A stretch of DNA of 60,000 nt from Hydractinia symbiolongicarpus. Lineage: Eukaryota > Cnidaria > Hydrozoa > Anthoathecata > Hydractiniidae. Position numbers and translations under genes: made by a program. Positions 35,808 to 46,279 of the stretch are shown here, one piece after another. Where the stretch lies: NCBI RefSeq assembly GCF_029227915.1, contig NC_079886.1, positions 18,578,501-18,638,500 of the forward strand. The letters are read 5' to 3'. The number at the start of each line of letters is the position of its first letter. The first letter of the stretch is position 1. The notes beneath the pieces were generated by a model that was not told the origin of the DNA, did not search any database, and saw only the letters and a list, made by a program, of their open reading frames with translations.

Positions 35808-35941
35808 TATTGTACTACATCTGCTCGCCTGTTTAACATTGGTGGAATAGAAATTTCCTTCGAAAAGGAACACTACAAGGTGATCCAACATTTATGGTTA
35901 CATACGCCCTATCAACGCTTCCTCTTCTATCTGTGATATAA
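35808..35941 (+). pseudogene. Second reverse-transcriptase fragment, decayed
   Basis: Plus-strand reading TSARLFNIGGIEI, then after a one-base shift RKGTLQGDPTFMVTYALSTL and PLLSVI before a TAA. SRLF-x-GG-EI followed by GT-x-QGDP-x-x-x-x-YAL-x-x-x-PLL is the conserved mid-domain of a reverse transcriptase of a type common in cnidarian repeats. It is different from the CR1/jockey-like copy at 5621-6600 (QGDP instead of PQGSILG). Only this short segment is recognisable, without the catalytic ADD. Confidence 0.55.
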
Positions 35942-35944
35942 AAA

Positions 35945-36610
35945 CTGAAGGCTCATAACCCATTGGAGACTTCCACTATATATTTTTCGCTGTCTTCTTT
36001 CATATCAAAAATGCAAAAACCTGGAGGATGAGGGCGCTTACCCCTACTCCTACAATTACACTTTTGGAAGAAAAGTTGCGAAATTGAAAAACTTATCAGA
36101 GACATACATACATAGACATTTTGTGAGAACTGCCTGAGCCTGATTATGTAAGGTGGGTTGACCCATTTGTGGCTGTCACTCGCTTAGCATGATTCAATTA
36201 GTTAGCTCAGGATAATAGTGGACCACTTCTAAAAATTTCTTTAAAATTTTATGAACCAAGTGGACCGTTCTAAGGCCAGCTGGTTCGTTTTTCCAACCCA
36301 GAATGAGTTGATTAGGTAATTTGACTCGATTCATATATTATAACTTTTGCGAGGCAGGGCTATGATGAAAAAGCAAAAACATGCGCATTGCGAGCCAAAA
36401 CAAAAGAAAAACACAATCATGTTGATGTTTTATATGTCTTTATCAGTTTTGTTTTGTCAAAAATATGTCAGTATTTTCTTATTACCAGTATGTCATTCAA
36501 AAAGACTTGCCCATTGAATAGAAACGCTAACTCAGTTTAGAGTCTAATTTACTAAAAAGACACATGCTTCAACAAGGATACAAGTGTTAAAACCACGGCG
36601 GTTTTTTTAT
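35945..36610. other. Gene-free stretch
   Basis: No gene recognised; the first part may be unrecognisable continuation of the reverse-transcriptase relic. Confidence 0.35.
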
Positions 36611-36611
36611 T

Positions 36612-36722
36612 AACAACCTCGTCCTCAGGGCATCTTGTATCTTTTCTGACATCGGACGAATATGTTCGTCTCGCCGTCCTGGTTATAGAAAAGAGATAAC
36701 AGGCGCTTGGAATGAGGTTGCC
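36612..36722. mobile_element. MITE with CAACCTCGTCCTCAGG ends
   Basis: Starts ACAACCTCGTCCTCAGGGC and ends GCGCTTGGAATGAGGTTG. The termini are imperfect inverted repeats, with an internal GACGAATATGTTCGTC palindrome. It belongs to the same broad family as 14209, 16516 and 37839. Confidence 0.5.
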
Positions 36723-36724
36723 TT

Positions 36725-37835
36725 ATCAGGTATATACTTTTATTTATTTCACTATAAAGAAACTTAATTTTGAAAACTAGAAAGGATTTTTCATAACTAA
36801 AAACCTTACTTTTGTGGAAATTTTAGCTCCTCTTGCAGCAAAAACAAAAAATGCAATTTTACTTCGCTAAAAAATCTATCAAATTTTGCCTAACCTGAAA
36901 AAATTCTAGATCCGCCCCTGGTCTGCATATTTTTTAGCTTTTCGCAAGAGGTTTACTTGGCCCAAACGTGCTCAATTTACCAACAGCTTATTTTAGCAGG
37001 TCTTGAAGCATTTGCAATCATAAAATTATATCACAAATCAATTCAGATCAGTAGCAGAGTAATTAGTTCATGGTTAGAATTTATTCTTATACAGAAAGTA
37101 TAAGATAAAACACAATATATTTTTTATCTAAGGTATATCGTCTACTACACATAAAATGTTCGGAGAGGTAACAATTACCTTGTAGGAAGAAAACATAGGA
37201 AAAACTTAATCTTTTTCGTGCCCGGAAGCTGGTGTGTCATTTATTCACCCTTGTCTCCAGGGAAAATCCCTGGCGACGAGGGTGGTCATTTATTTATCAA
37301 CGTGAGTTATCAAATTCCAGCTCAATCAATATTCTGGACCAGAAATGGGCCTGGAAATTTTTTAAGTTTATGGAAAAGAAATGTTTCTCACTTTGAAAGA
37401 GAAGTGTTTCGAACGGATTGGAAGATTTGGGAGAAAAGAAGAAAAGTGTTTTAATAAAGAAGAGAAGTGAGTCATAAGGCCCTCGTATGTAAGGGTATAA
37501 ATTTTTTGTGGAAGACATAATATTTGAAAAATCTCAACTTTTGCGGATGATCAAAATTAATGCAATATGCAATGCACACGCTTCTGCAAAAAAAAAAAAA
37601 AAAAAAGAAAAGAAAATTGCAGACAAACTTTAACATATATTTAACAAATTCATATTTATTAAATTAAACACAAGCTTATGCTTGAGGTAAAATACAAGCA
37701 GTTTCGCCGAATGTAACCGTTCACGGAGGTTTTCTGATTTCATTTTTTTTTTCAACTTTAATAAAGTTTTGGGTCTCTTAAATTTTATTTCATCAACCTT
37801 GAATTTTATTTCATTAAAATTCAAACAATGGTTGC
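36725..37835. other. Gene-free stretch
   Basis: No gene. A short palindrome near 37250-37288 (CTTGTCTCCAGGG/CCCTGGCGACGAGGG) is another small member of the CCAGG hairpin family. An A-rich run is at about 37590-37613. Confidence 0.4.
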
Positions 37836-37838
37836 AAT

Positions 37839-37910
37839 CAACTTCGTTCCCAAGGCTTTTTCTCTCTTTTTGATATAAGGGACAGCGAGAAAGAAATTTT
37901 GCTGTGGTTG
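37839..37910. mobile_element. Short hairpin MITE
   Basis: Starts CAACTTCGTTCCCAAGGC, has CTTTTTGATATAAGGGACAG in the centre and ends GCTGTGGTTG. It is flanked by CAAT on both sides, a possible 4-bp target duplication. Confidence 0.6.
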
Positions 37911-37914
37911 CAAT

Positions 37915-38895
37915 CACCCTTATAACAGCAACCAAATGATTGTAAAGGTGTTCGAGAAGTGACTTGCTATTAAATTAAATAATTATTTTATAGGTACCTT
38001 ACGATAAATAATAATCATTTTTTAAAAAATGTATATATACTTTATTTTCGCGAACTAAAATTCTGTTTACTACAATTCCGATAATCTAGCCGGAGTTTTT
38101 TTCACGCAAGTTTTTTTTACCGCCACCATTTCTAGTCCTTACATTAAAAAAAACTCGAAAAACTTAGGGCATTGTAATTCAACCTTGTCCCCAGGTTGCT
38201 CGTCTTGTTGAGTGTAAATGAACAAATATAAAATATTTCGCAAAAATAAACTTTTGCAAGATTGCTTCAAAATTTCCAAAATAATTAACATTCTTAACTC
38301 GAAATTTTCCTTACAATTTGCCTATAAAATTCCTGACAATCGCTAACACATTGGACACTTTAAAAAAAAAGCTGACTTGCATGTGCGATTTATTAAAAAA
38401 TAAATTTGAGCATGCTTGATCACGTGCCATCTCACGGCTCTCATGATAATGTTCATGTACAAAAAATAAGTTTTTTATCCAATTTACGACAATTTCTTTA
38501 TGCGAAAATTGGTTAGAAATTCGATAATTAAAAGGTGATAGGCAGGTCGAATTTACTAAGAGAGATGAGATAAGATGGTAGGAAATCATAAAAAAAAATA
38601 AACTTTGGCAAAAATTCCTGCAAAAATTTTTCCTCGCGAAGTGAAAAATTTAAAAAAATTTTTTTGCGAAAAAAAAAGTTGCGGATCCCAAGTTATTGGG
38701 GCATTGGAAATAACCTGAGACGAGCAAACGAGTGTCATTTAATATTATAAGTCCAACAACCTCGGGTTCCCTTAAGACATATAAATTTGCCCTCAAATGT
38801 TACGTCTTGAGAGAAAAACAAGGAAGTGTATTGGTAAGAATAATGTATTTATAAACGCATTCAAAACATTACATCAATAATTCCAGTTCGTATAA
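37915..38895. other. 3' flank of the COX7A-like gene, gene-free
   Basis: No gene. Contains CAACCTTGTCCCCAGG (about 38181), a fragment of the hairpin MITE family, and CGCGAA/TTCGCG-rich AT segments near 38050 and 38640. Confidence 0.4.
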
Positions 38896-38902
38896 ATGAA
38901 GG

Positions 38903-41900
38903 TTATTTTGATCGTTTCATCTTTCCTAATGCCATGTATATCATCATGGACATAGAACCAGCAATGGCCACGTAAGTCACTGGCATGAGAAATCTAAAGA
39001 TAATAAGAAATAGAAATACACTTTTTTGTCTTTAGTTTGTATTTGCATGGAATAGCGATTTCATAACGTGACCACCAGATCAAAATTAACTCTCTTAATC
39101 TATTAGTACTTATTAAGATTTTACAGGAAAAAAACTAATCCCTTTATCAAGATCTCACAAAATTAACAGCCAAATACGTGAATGGCAGTAGTGCTGTGCA
39201 ATATATAATAAAGAATGAATCTCCATTTCACCAACAATTTATGTTATATACTTTCTTGATATGCAAGATTGTTAATTTTTAAATGATTTTAAACATGAAC
39301 GTTTTACAGTGCCCACAATGTATTAAATATGTTTCCCAAATTTTACAAGCCCCAAAAACTACAAATATAGAAGGTTAAAAGTCATGCTTTTTTAAAAAAA
39401 GTAACATCCCATTAAAAAATATTCCAAATTGGAATAATTAACATGGACAAAAAATCGAGGAGGGGAAAAGTGTCTGTGCTATTTTCAGTATTTAATTTTG
39501 TGTTAGGAGATATCTAAAAGTCACTTACCTCATGTATTTTTTATCAAATGCAGTTTTTAAATGTACAGGCTCAGGACCAGTCTAAAAAAAACAAAATAAT
39601 CATAAAATATCGAAGGCAAATTCAAAACACTGCTTATCCATGTACTTTATTTTCTTTGAAAATTGATCAAACTTCGAAAGTAAGCCAATTCAAAAGTAGG
39701 TCGAGAAATTATAAAAATAAGAAAAATTGGTGGACCTCAAAAATAAAGCCATTGCACTGCTCATTTCTTGTAGTGTCTGGAACATACACAGTCCGTTGTA
39801 AAAAGAAGAACCATAGATATTTTGCAAACAAAACTAATATCGAATTTCTTTTACTACTTTTACTTTTACTCTTTTTTTTAGTTTTTTAGGGGGAGGGGGT
39901 GGGCTAAATAAAGGTAGGGGGCTAAATAACTTTTGAGTTGCTGGAGTGGGGAGGGAGCTTATTAAAAGGGGGGGGGGGGGGATTAAAGAGGAATTACGTT
40001 CATTTCAGCCCACACAATGTCCTTTATCAACGCTCACTCAAATTATTGGAATGGGGTCTATCTAGATACGTAAAAAAACACAACAGGCTCTAGGAACCAG
40101 GTTTCTGATTTGACAAACTATGGTATGTGCAAAAGTCATAAACTTTCAAAGCATCACATAATCTACATTGTCTTATGTCAATACAAAAGAACATTTTTAA
40201 CTTTCACTTTTGATCTGATCTAGAAATCATTTTTATTCAAAAAAGAACACAAAGCTGCCTGCTTGAACAAACATTATTTACAAAAACAGTGGGTTATTCA
40301 ATTAATTCTACAAAAGCGCTGAACGATCACGTTTACTTCATAATTTGGTATACATAATTTTTTACATTTTTCTTTCATTCAGGCCGTCATTACTGCCAAA
40401 AGCAGCATATTTTAATAAAATAGCAAAAAAGAATGCAATATTTTTATGTGATATTATCGAATACATGGAATCACAGTCCCGATATTCACGCATATCAGGA
40501 TTGTGATTCACATCTATATAATCATGCAATGCCTGATGCGCGCGCAAATTTGGAGGTAAAAACGTAAAGAAACTGAGTGGACACGGAGGAAAACAGTCAA
40601 AAGATGCAAAACCAACAATAAAAACGTGGGGGAAATTTAGGTTTTGACATTTATTCACAATATGTTTTAACCATGCTGTACTATACTGGCACAATTTTAT
40701 TTTAACATTCACAAAAATAAAACATGCATTCAAAGACTTACTTTTTTTGTGTACCGCTGTAAGCACAGCATCTATGTGCAATCTTTGTTGTCCCTTTTGT
40801 GCTTGTTTAGCAAAGTAATTTTCAGAAACAAATTACGCAAAGTAGACAGTCTAGTCTATGCTTTGAGAAAGCGATATTTTGACTATAATTTCAACCATAA
40901 CATGTGCCTTAGCCAACGGTGCTTTGCACAAGCAAGAACTATGACATAAATCTACGCAAATCAAACATTTAATGGTTTTCAATTTTTCTAAAGAAATTGG
41001 CTGTTTGTGCATTCTATAACACAGCAGTTAGTCGATCTCCCTTTTTTTGCTGTGTTAGCCATATTTTTTACAACACTAATGTTTTCGTTACCTCAATTCT
41101 TGCGCAGGTATCTTTTTAGGATATCATTACGTAATGTTATATGATGCGTGCGCAGGAAAAACTCGGAACTATGATTGAGTGTATTATGTAAAATAATTAT
41201 TAAATTTGGTAATACAGTACACTCCCGATAACTCGAACCCCCAATAACTCGAACATTCGTTAAGTTAACCATTTTTCCTGTCCCCTGGACAGAAATTCCC
41301 CCGCTAACTCGAACTTCAGAAAGAAAATGAAAACAATCTCACAGTAAAAAGTGACTACTTTTCTTTCAAGAATAAAAATTGTTCTTCCAAAGTTGACAAA
41401 AAACTTTTTTTCTCCTGTAAATTGTAAAATGCACGGAACTTGTAAGCCCTCACCATTGCCAAGGTTTAATCTTGACTGTATACCTTTATTGTTAGAATAG
41501 AAAAGAAAAAAACTTTTAATAACTCGAACTATTTTCACTTATCGGCCAAAGTTCGAGTTTTCGAATGCCCTGGTAAGTCGAACATTCGATAACTCAAACT
41601 ATTTTTTTGGTCCCTTGGAGGTTTGAGTTATCAGGAGTTTACTGTTAGTTTAATATAATCTAGCTTTTTGTGTGAGGTAACCTTTAAAAATGTGAACAGG
41701 TTATCACATTTGGTAGCTAGGATTTCTTCCCCTGGCTCTTTAGATACAGCGATAATATATAGCTGAAAAATTATTCTGGTGTTTTCAAGATTTTGTATTT
41801 TCAATAAAAAAAGTTATAAGGAAAACATTAAAAGATTTTAAAAATTCTCGACTTTACTGAATGAAAACGGATGTGTGAGTAAGAAAACAACAAACATTTA

Positions 41901-42008
41901 GCTAGCTATACATACCTGAAAAACTTTTTGCAATGCTTGAACTTTCGACATATCTGCAGCTTCTTGCTTAATTTTTGCAGTATATGCAGCACGTAGATCT
42001 GCTGACAT
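38903..42008 (-). CDS. COX7A: Cytochrome c oxidase subunit 7A-like protein, three exons
   Basis: Exons on the minus strand: 42008-41916 (31 codons, phase 0), 39581-39529 (53 bases, phase 2) and 38993-38903 (ending TAA), joined by GTATGT...AG and GTAAGT...AG introns. The 78-residue product has the COX7A order: KVFQ (28-31) then PVHLK (36-40), then one hydrophobic membrane segment FLMPVTYVAIAGSMSMMIYM (50-69), and a short basic GKMKRSK tail. The subunit sits in the inner mitochondrial membrane at complex IV and, for the COX7A2L/SCAF1 member, in respiratory supercomplexes; which member this is cannot be told. The N-terminus (MSADLRAAYTAKIKQ) is not a classical Arg-rich presequence. The usual gap between FQ and PVHLK is one residue shorter here. 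Intron 1 is 2.3 kb and holds a Tigger-like MITE and a G-rich tract. Confidence 0.8.
39887..39995 (+). repeat. G-rich tract with 14-15-base poly-G
   Basis: GGGGGAGGGGGTGGG, GTAGGGGGCTAAATAA and a run of about 15 G alternate with TTATTAAAA spacers. The layout resembles 13395-13495. It lies within COX7A intron 1 and is C-rich in the transcript. It could form a G-quadruplex in DNA. Confidence 0.6.
41215..41644. mobile_element. Pogo/Tigger-like MITE
   Basis: Left end CAGTACACTCCCGATAACTC; reverse complement of the right end CAGTAAACTCCTGATAACTC. Ends are inverted repeats of about 25 bp with CAGTA...TACTG termini and GATAACTCGAAC motifs typical of pogo/Tigger-derived MITEs. AACTCGAAC also recurs internally in both orientations. 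The left flank is TA; the right flank is TT, so the TA duplication is not intact. No transposase. It lies in COX7A intron 1. Confidence 0.75.
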
Positions 42009-42009
42009 T

Positions 42010-43030
42010 CCTAGCCACTAGGTAAACCTAGGATATGTTCGTTTCTCCTTTTCGTGCTACCCAAACAAATCACACAGAACGCGGTTTAGACAAAAAATAA
42101 ATTTCCTGATCAATCTCTGTCCCAGGACCCTTCATTTTCTGGCTGACGAAGTTATCGCAGGGTGCAGAGTGCAAATATGGCGCGTATTATTTGAGTTCTT
42201 CTTCAAATTTAGTCACTTTTAGCACTTTGTTAATCGCACCCTTTTTCTTTAAAAAAGTTTGAAAAGGGATGCGGCACAGCAGAAAAAAAAACAAATCGGG
42301 AAAGGTGCATTTTATGTACAAACGCTTGTTTCTCTTTTCTGACAACTGTTTCGAAAGTATCCGTCTTATAAAAAACACGGCATACATTCTCTGGGCATGA
42401 GATTAAGTCATGTGAATACGAGGGGGAGTAGATGAAAGTTTATCATGTGATATCCGTGTGTCAATTCTCTACTAAGATGAGATCACACCGATCGGACTTC
42501 CGATTGTGACAAGCGAGTATAATCAGCGTAATCAAATTGAAGTAGAGATACTTTGTGTACACATAACATACTGCTTGATAGTCAGCGGGCTTTGATTCAC
42601 GAGCCCTGAAATGACAGTCACAAACGAACCCAATACTCTACGTGCCGCACTCACGCTCCTAGTTCTTGGAGTCTATTAAAACTTATTGCTGATGTCTAGC
42701 CTCTCATTGAATATCTCAACTTGTGTTTGATTTCAAAAAAAAATATGTGAATCATCGAACATTTTTGAGAGCTTTGCTTAACTGATTCACGAGTGAGAGT
42801 ATCTATTGTTTAATAAGCACACATTATCTGTCGCTGATCAAGGCCTCCGAGAAACCTACTATCCTTTATATATGTTTATATCAATTCCACTGCATGGCTT
42901 TTTGAAAGTTTATTCTGGCTTTGTAGTCAATCAAGACTCTTCACTTTGAAAACTACACATGATGCAATGTAACCGATGCACAAAAATGAAGCAGTTGTAC
43001 CACAATTCGATTGAACAATAAACCATTTTT
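42010..43030. other. 5' flank of the COX7A-like gene, gene-free
   Basis: Presumptive promoter region of the minus-strand gene at its left end. No TATA-like element was convincing. Nothing else recognised. Confidence 0.4.
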
Positions 43031-43035
43031 GTAAA

Positions 43036-43575
43036 CAGACATGCACAGAAAACAAAGGGAAGTTGCTCAGAAAAGGTTCTTCTTCAAAAATTATGTCAAG
43101 TGTTTGATCCAGTGATCTTGACCCTTGTGAAGAAATTAAAACAGATTTTTTGGATGCCCTTGATATTTGTGATACCATTAATTTTTTTTACAAATTTCGC
43201 TGGCATGTTTCGACCTTTTCTGAACTTAAAGAATTCACGTCCTATTTTCTTCATCAATTCAATTTGCAGCAGCTTCAAGTTGCTGATCGAAATGCACGAC
43301 CTCGTACCTCGAATTTGAAGCCCGCAAATCCCTGATGATCTTGTAAGTGGTACATTCGTCCTCCGGGTGGTTATACGTGTTTTAGCAGAATCTATAAATC
43401 TATCGATCTCCTTCGTCGATGTAGACGTACCACAAACTTCTTTTATCCCACGTCTCTAGCTGATTATCTTGACCTTTTTTCTTGGTGGTTCTGCTTTTAA
43501 AAGACAATTGTACAACAATTACTCAACACTTTTTATGTTAGTGAAAACCAAGCCTTAAAAACCAAGCCTTAAAAA
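43036..43575 (+). pseudogene. Coding-like relic with in-frame stops, unrecognised
   Basis: One plus-strand frame reads protein-like text across 540 bases, interrupted by TGA at 43105, TGATGA at 43333-43338 and TAA at 43498. Between stops it gives segments such as DLDPCEEIKTDFLDALDICD, NFFYKFRWHVSTFSELKEF, KWYIRPPGGYTCFSRIYKS, TTNFFYPTSLADYLDLFSWW and QQLLNTFYVSENQALKT. The mix of charged and aromatic residues and frame retention are unlike the surrounding noise. No domain was recognised. It stops just before a foldback element at 43579, which may have inserted into it. It is likely a transposon-derived or host-gene pseudogene. Confidence 0.35.
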
Positions 43576-43578
43576 CTG

Positions 43579-44502
43579 TGGGACAATATTCGTGTATGGT
43601 TTTCGTCGAGTCGTAATGCTTTTCGTTGTTTCGTATCTTTCCTCGTGGCGTGGTTTTCTTTGACTCGTAATAGTTTTCGTCGTGTGTCGTATCTTTCTTC
43701 GTTGTGGTTTTCTTCTTTGCAGCGTAATGATTTTCGTCGTGGCGTATTACTCATGTTGGTGCGATCTCATGTTTCGTCGCGTCGTATGTCACTTCGTGGG
43801 GTATTTCACTTTGTGGCGAAATAGTTATGTTTTTTTACACGGAATTACTAATTTCGTGAAGCTCTTACACAATATGTTTCACTTTCTTTCTAATGGCTTT
43901 GGTCTTTCTACTGGGTAAAGCTAGCTATTGTTTTTTCATTTTCTTTTAATAAACGATACATTCTTAGCTATAGATTTAGCTAGCTAGCTATACATTTTTA
44001 GCATGCTACACTGTATAATCTATTATCTATTTTGTAGTTTAAAGGGATTCTGATGAAAATATCAAAAATCAAGTAATCTAACTACATAAACATAAATTAT
44101 TACATAAAACTCTTACACAACACATAATATTTCTTCATAATCACAAATGTAAAACTAACTTAAAAATAGAATATAAATTTTAGCACTAACCTAAAGGTTT
44201 TGTTTATTTTACTACACCTTATTCATGTGACTTGGATTTCTTGTAAGCGCTACACGAATTTAGTAATTTCGTGTTGAAAAAACCATGAAAAAGTGAAATA
44301 CGCCACGAAGTGAAATACGCCGCGAAGTAAAATACGCCGCAAAGTGAAATATGCCGCGACAAAACACAAATATGACTCGACGTAACGTTAAACCACCCCA
44401 CAAAAAAAGATACGACGCGACAAGAACCACACCACGAAGAAAGATACGACACGACGAAAAGCATTTACGACGCAACGAAAACCATACACGAATATTGTCC
44501 CA
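43579..44502. mobile_element. Foldback-type element with long subrepetitive inverted ends
   Basis: The left end TGGGACAATATTCGTGTATG and the right end CATACACGAATATTGTCCCA are perfect inverted copies over 20 bases. Inverted arms continue for roughly 240-290 bp each (43579-43870 and 44255-44502), built from short repeats around TTTCGTCG/CGACGAAA and GAAATACGCCGCGAAGT. The 380-bp centre is AT-rich without a transposase. No target duplication was clear. Long arms made of direct subrepeats are the hallmark of foldback elements. Cys/Phe-rich open frames over the arms are repeat artefacts. Confidence 0.75.
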
Positions 44503-44504
44503 TA

Positions 44505-45635
44505 TATAACTCCATATAAAAACAAGTCGTTTTGTCGTTGCGGTTGTTAGTTACGTCATTTAATTGCGTGGTCTTCTGCAGAAAAAGAAGTCTAAGAACG
44601 AAGTTGATTCGCGCAATTTTGTTGATAATGGCACTCCGTACATGCTTTCGATTTTCCCATTATACCGAAGTCTCCTGTTCTGTGGAATCCATAGTATTTT
44701 AGCTCCCTCATAGAAAGCTATAGAATGCAGAATAAACAGAAAAGTCCCCACACACAAAAAAGCCTGTTGGAATACAAGAATTGCAGTAGAACTGCTATTA
44801 AACAATATATCTCGTACCGGATCGTGTCGTATCGTGTCGTAATTTGTCTCAATGTTTGCTTTATTATTTGTTGTAAAAGACCTACGAGTATGACTGGGTA
44901 AAGAAGACTATTTTGATTCACACTGATGTTCTGAATCGCACTTGATGCATTTTTGGGTGAGCATTCAATGCGAAATATTAGGATACAGCTGGCTACATTG
45001 TGTCGTAGTCTCTGTTATGTTATAGATAAATTGATGTCACATACTTTTTGTTTTTTTAATTTTTTTTGTATCAGGGTTGTATATTAACATTATATTATAT
45101 TAACATAGTTTTCACACACAAATGTTTATGCTTTAGTTAAGGTTTTTAGATTAGGCCCAACTGTAATAAGGCAGACTGCAGTTTGGGTCAAGTTAGCTAT
45201 ACATCAATATAGCAAAGGTTGCGCCTAGGTTTTCAAGCGAAAATTTGTTGGAGTCTGTTATTCTAAAAGATGCCTTGAAGCAAGACAAACAAGTATTCTT
45301 GCGGTCGGAATGTTCTCCTTCTTTGATCTCAAATGTAGGTACAAGTGGATTTGTCACTGGCAAACCTTCACGGTAGAAATCTTAATTAAACTTGATAAGA
45401 CATTTTTGTGCTCTATAAATAAAAGTGATAAATGTATGCAACTCTCCATTCTACGACTTAAAGATTACCTATTTTTATATATCCTCAATATAGATGAATT
45501 CCAGCATGACGTTATTTTTGTGCTTTTTTGTGATAAGGTCTGTGGATCTGGTATTTGCGTGACATGAAAAAAGATGCTAGGATACACCTGTTCACAGTCA
45601 CTACAACCATATATATTTAATTTTTCCAAAAAAAT
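44505..45635. other. Gene-free stretch
   Basis: No gene supported. Contains CGTATCGTGTCGTA near 44820-44840, reminiscent of the foldback arm. A plus open frame at 45310-45567 has no domain. Confidence 0.4.
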
Positions 45636-45639
45636 GCAA

Positions 45640-45979
45640 GTTAGACTTTGAACCCTCTGTTCTCGGTAATGAAGCATACAAGAAGTATTACAATGGAGAA
45701 GCTCTTTTGAGAGATTTATTGCCTATCCTAGCATTTCTTTGTTTACATTTTGGCACCATTATAAAATCCTAAACTCCCAGTACTGTCGTGTTGTAATTCG
45801 CGAATTTCCAACACACCTTGGATTTTGCATGTTTTAGAAAATTATATAATTTTGGTACAAACATGCTGATATATAAAAAAAGAACAAAACCATCTCAAGG
45901 TATACTGCAAATCTCTTAAAAGAGCCTCTCCATTTTAGCATTGTCTGCAGGCTTTGCTACAGAGAACTGGGGGTCTAAC
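45640..45979. mobile_element. Small MITE-like element with 68-bp inverted ends
   Basis: The left arm GTTAGAC...TTCTCGGTA...ATGGAGAAGCTCTTTTGAGA is matched in reverse by TCTTAAAAGAGCCTCTCCAT...GAGAACTGGGGGTCTAAC. Arms are roughly three-quarters identical by eye. No coding content. Confidence 0.55.
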
Positions 45980-46279
45980 TGGCTCTACTTGCTGGAAAAT
46001 TACTTAACTGTTCTAATTCCAAAATGATGTATTTGTTGAAAACAGGTCTTCTATGAATTTTTTCTCCCAGAAACATTGAGGTTTATACTATTATCAAGTT
46101 TAGATTGATACCTTCTGATTTATTTAAATCAGCTCTAACAATACCTTTGTGTGAAGAAATTGCTGAATATCTTTGCTTTGCTTAGCTACCCCATCTTTTT
46201 TCCTGCCACACAGATACCAGAGCCGAAGGAGCTTACTGTTGAAAGTGTAAACAAAGAAATTCATCTATAGGTATATATA

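Noticed and set aside
43579-44475. Cys/Phe/Arg-rich open frames over the foldback arms
   Set aside because: Same repeat read in opposite orientations; composition reflects the CGTCG/TTTCGTC subrepeats.
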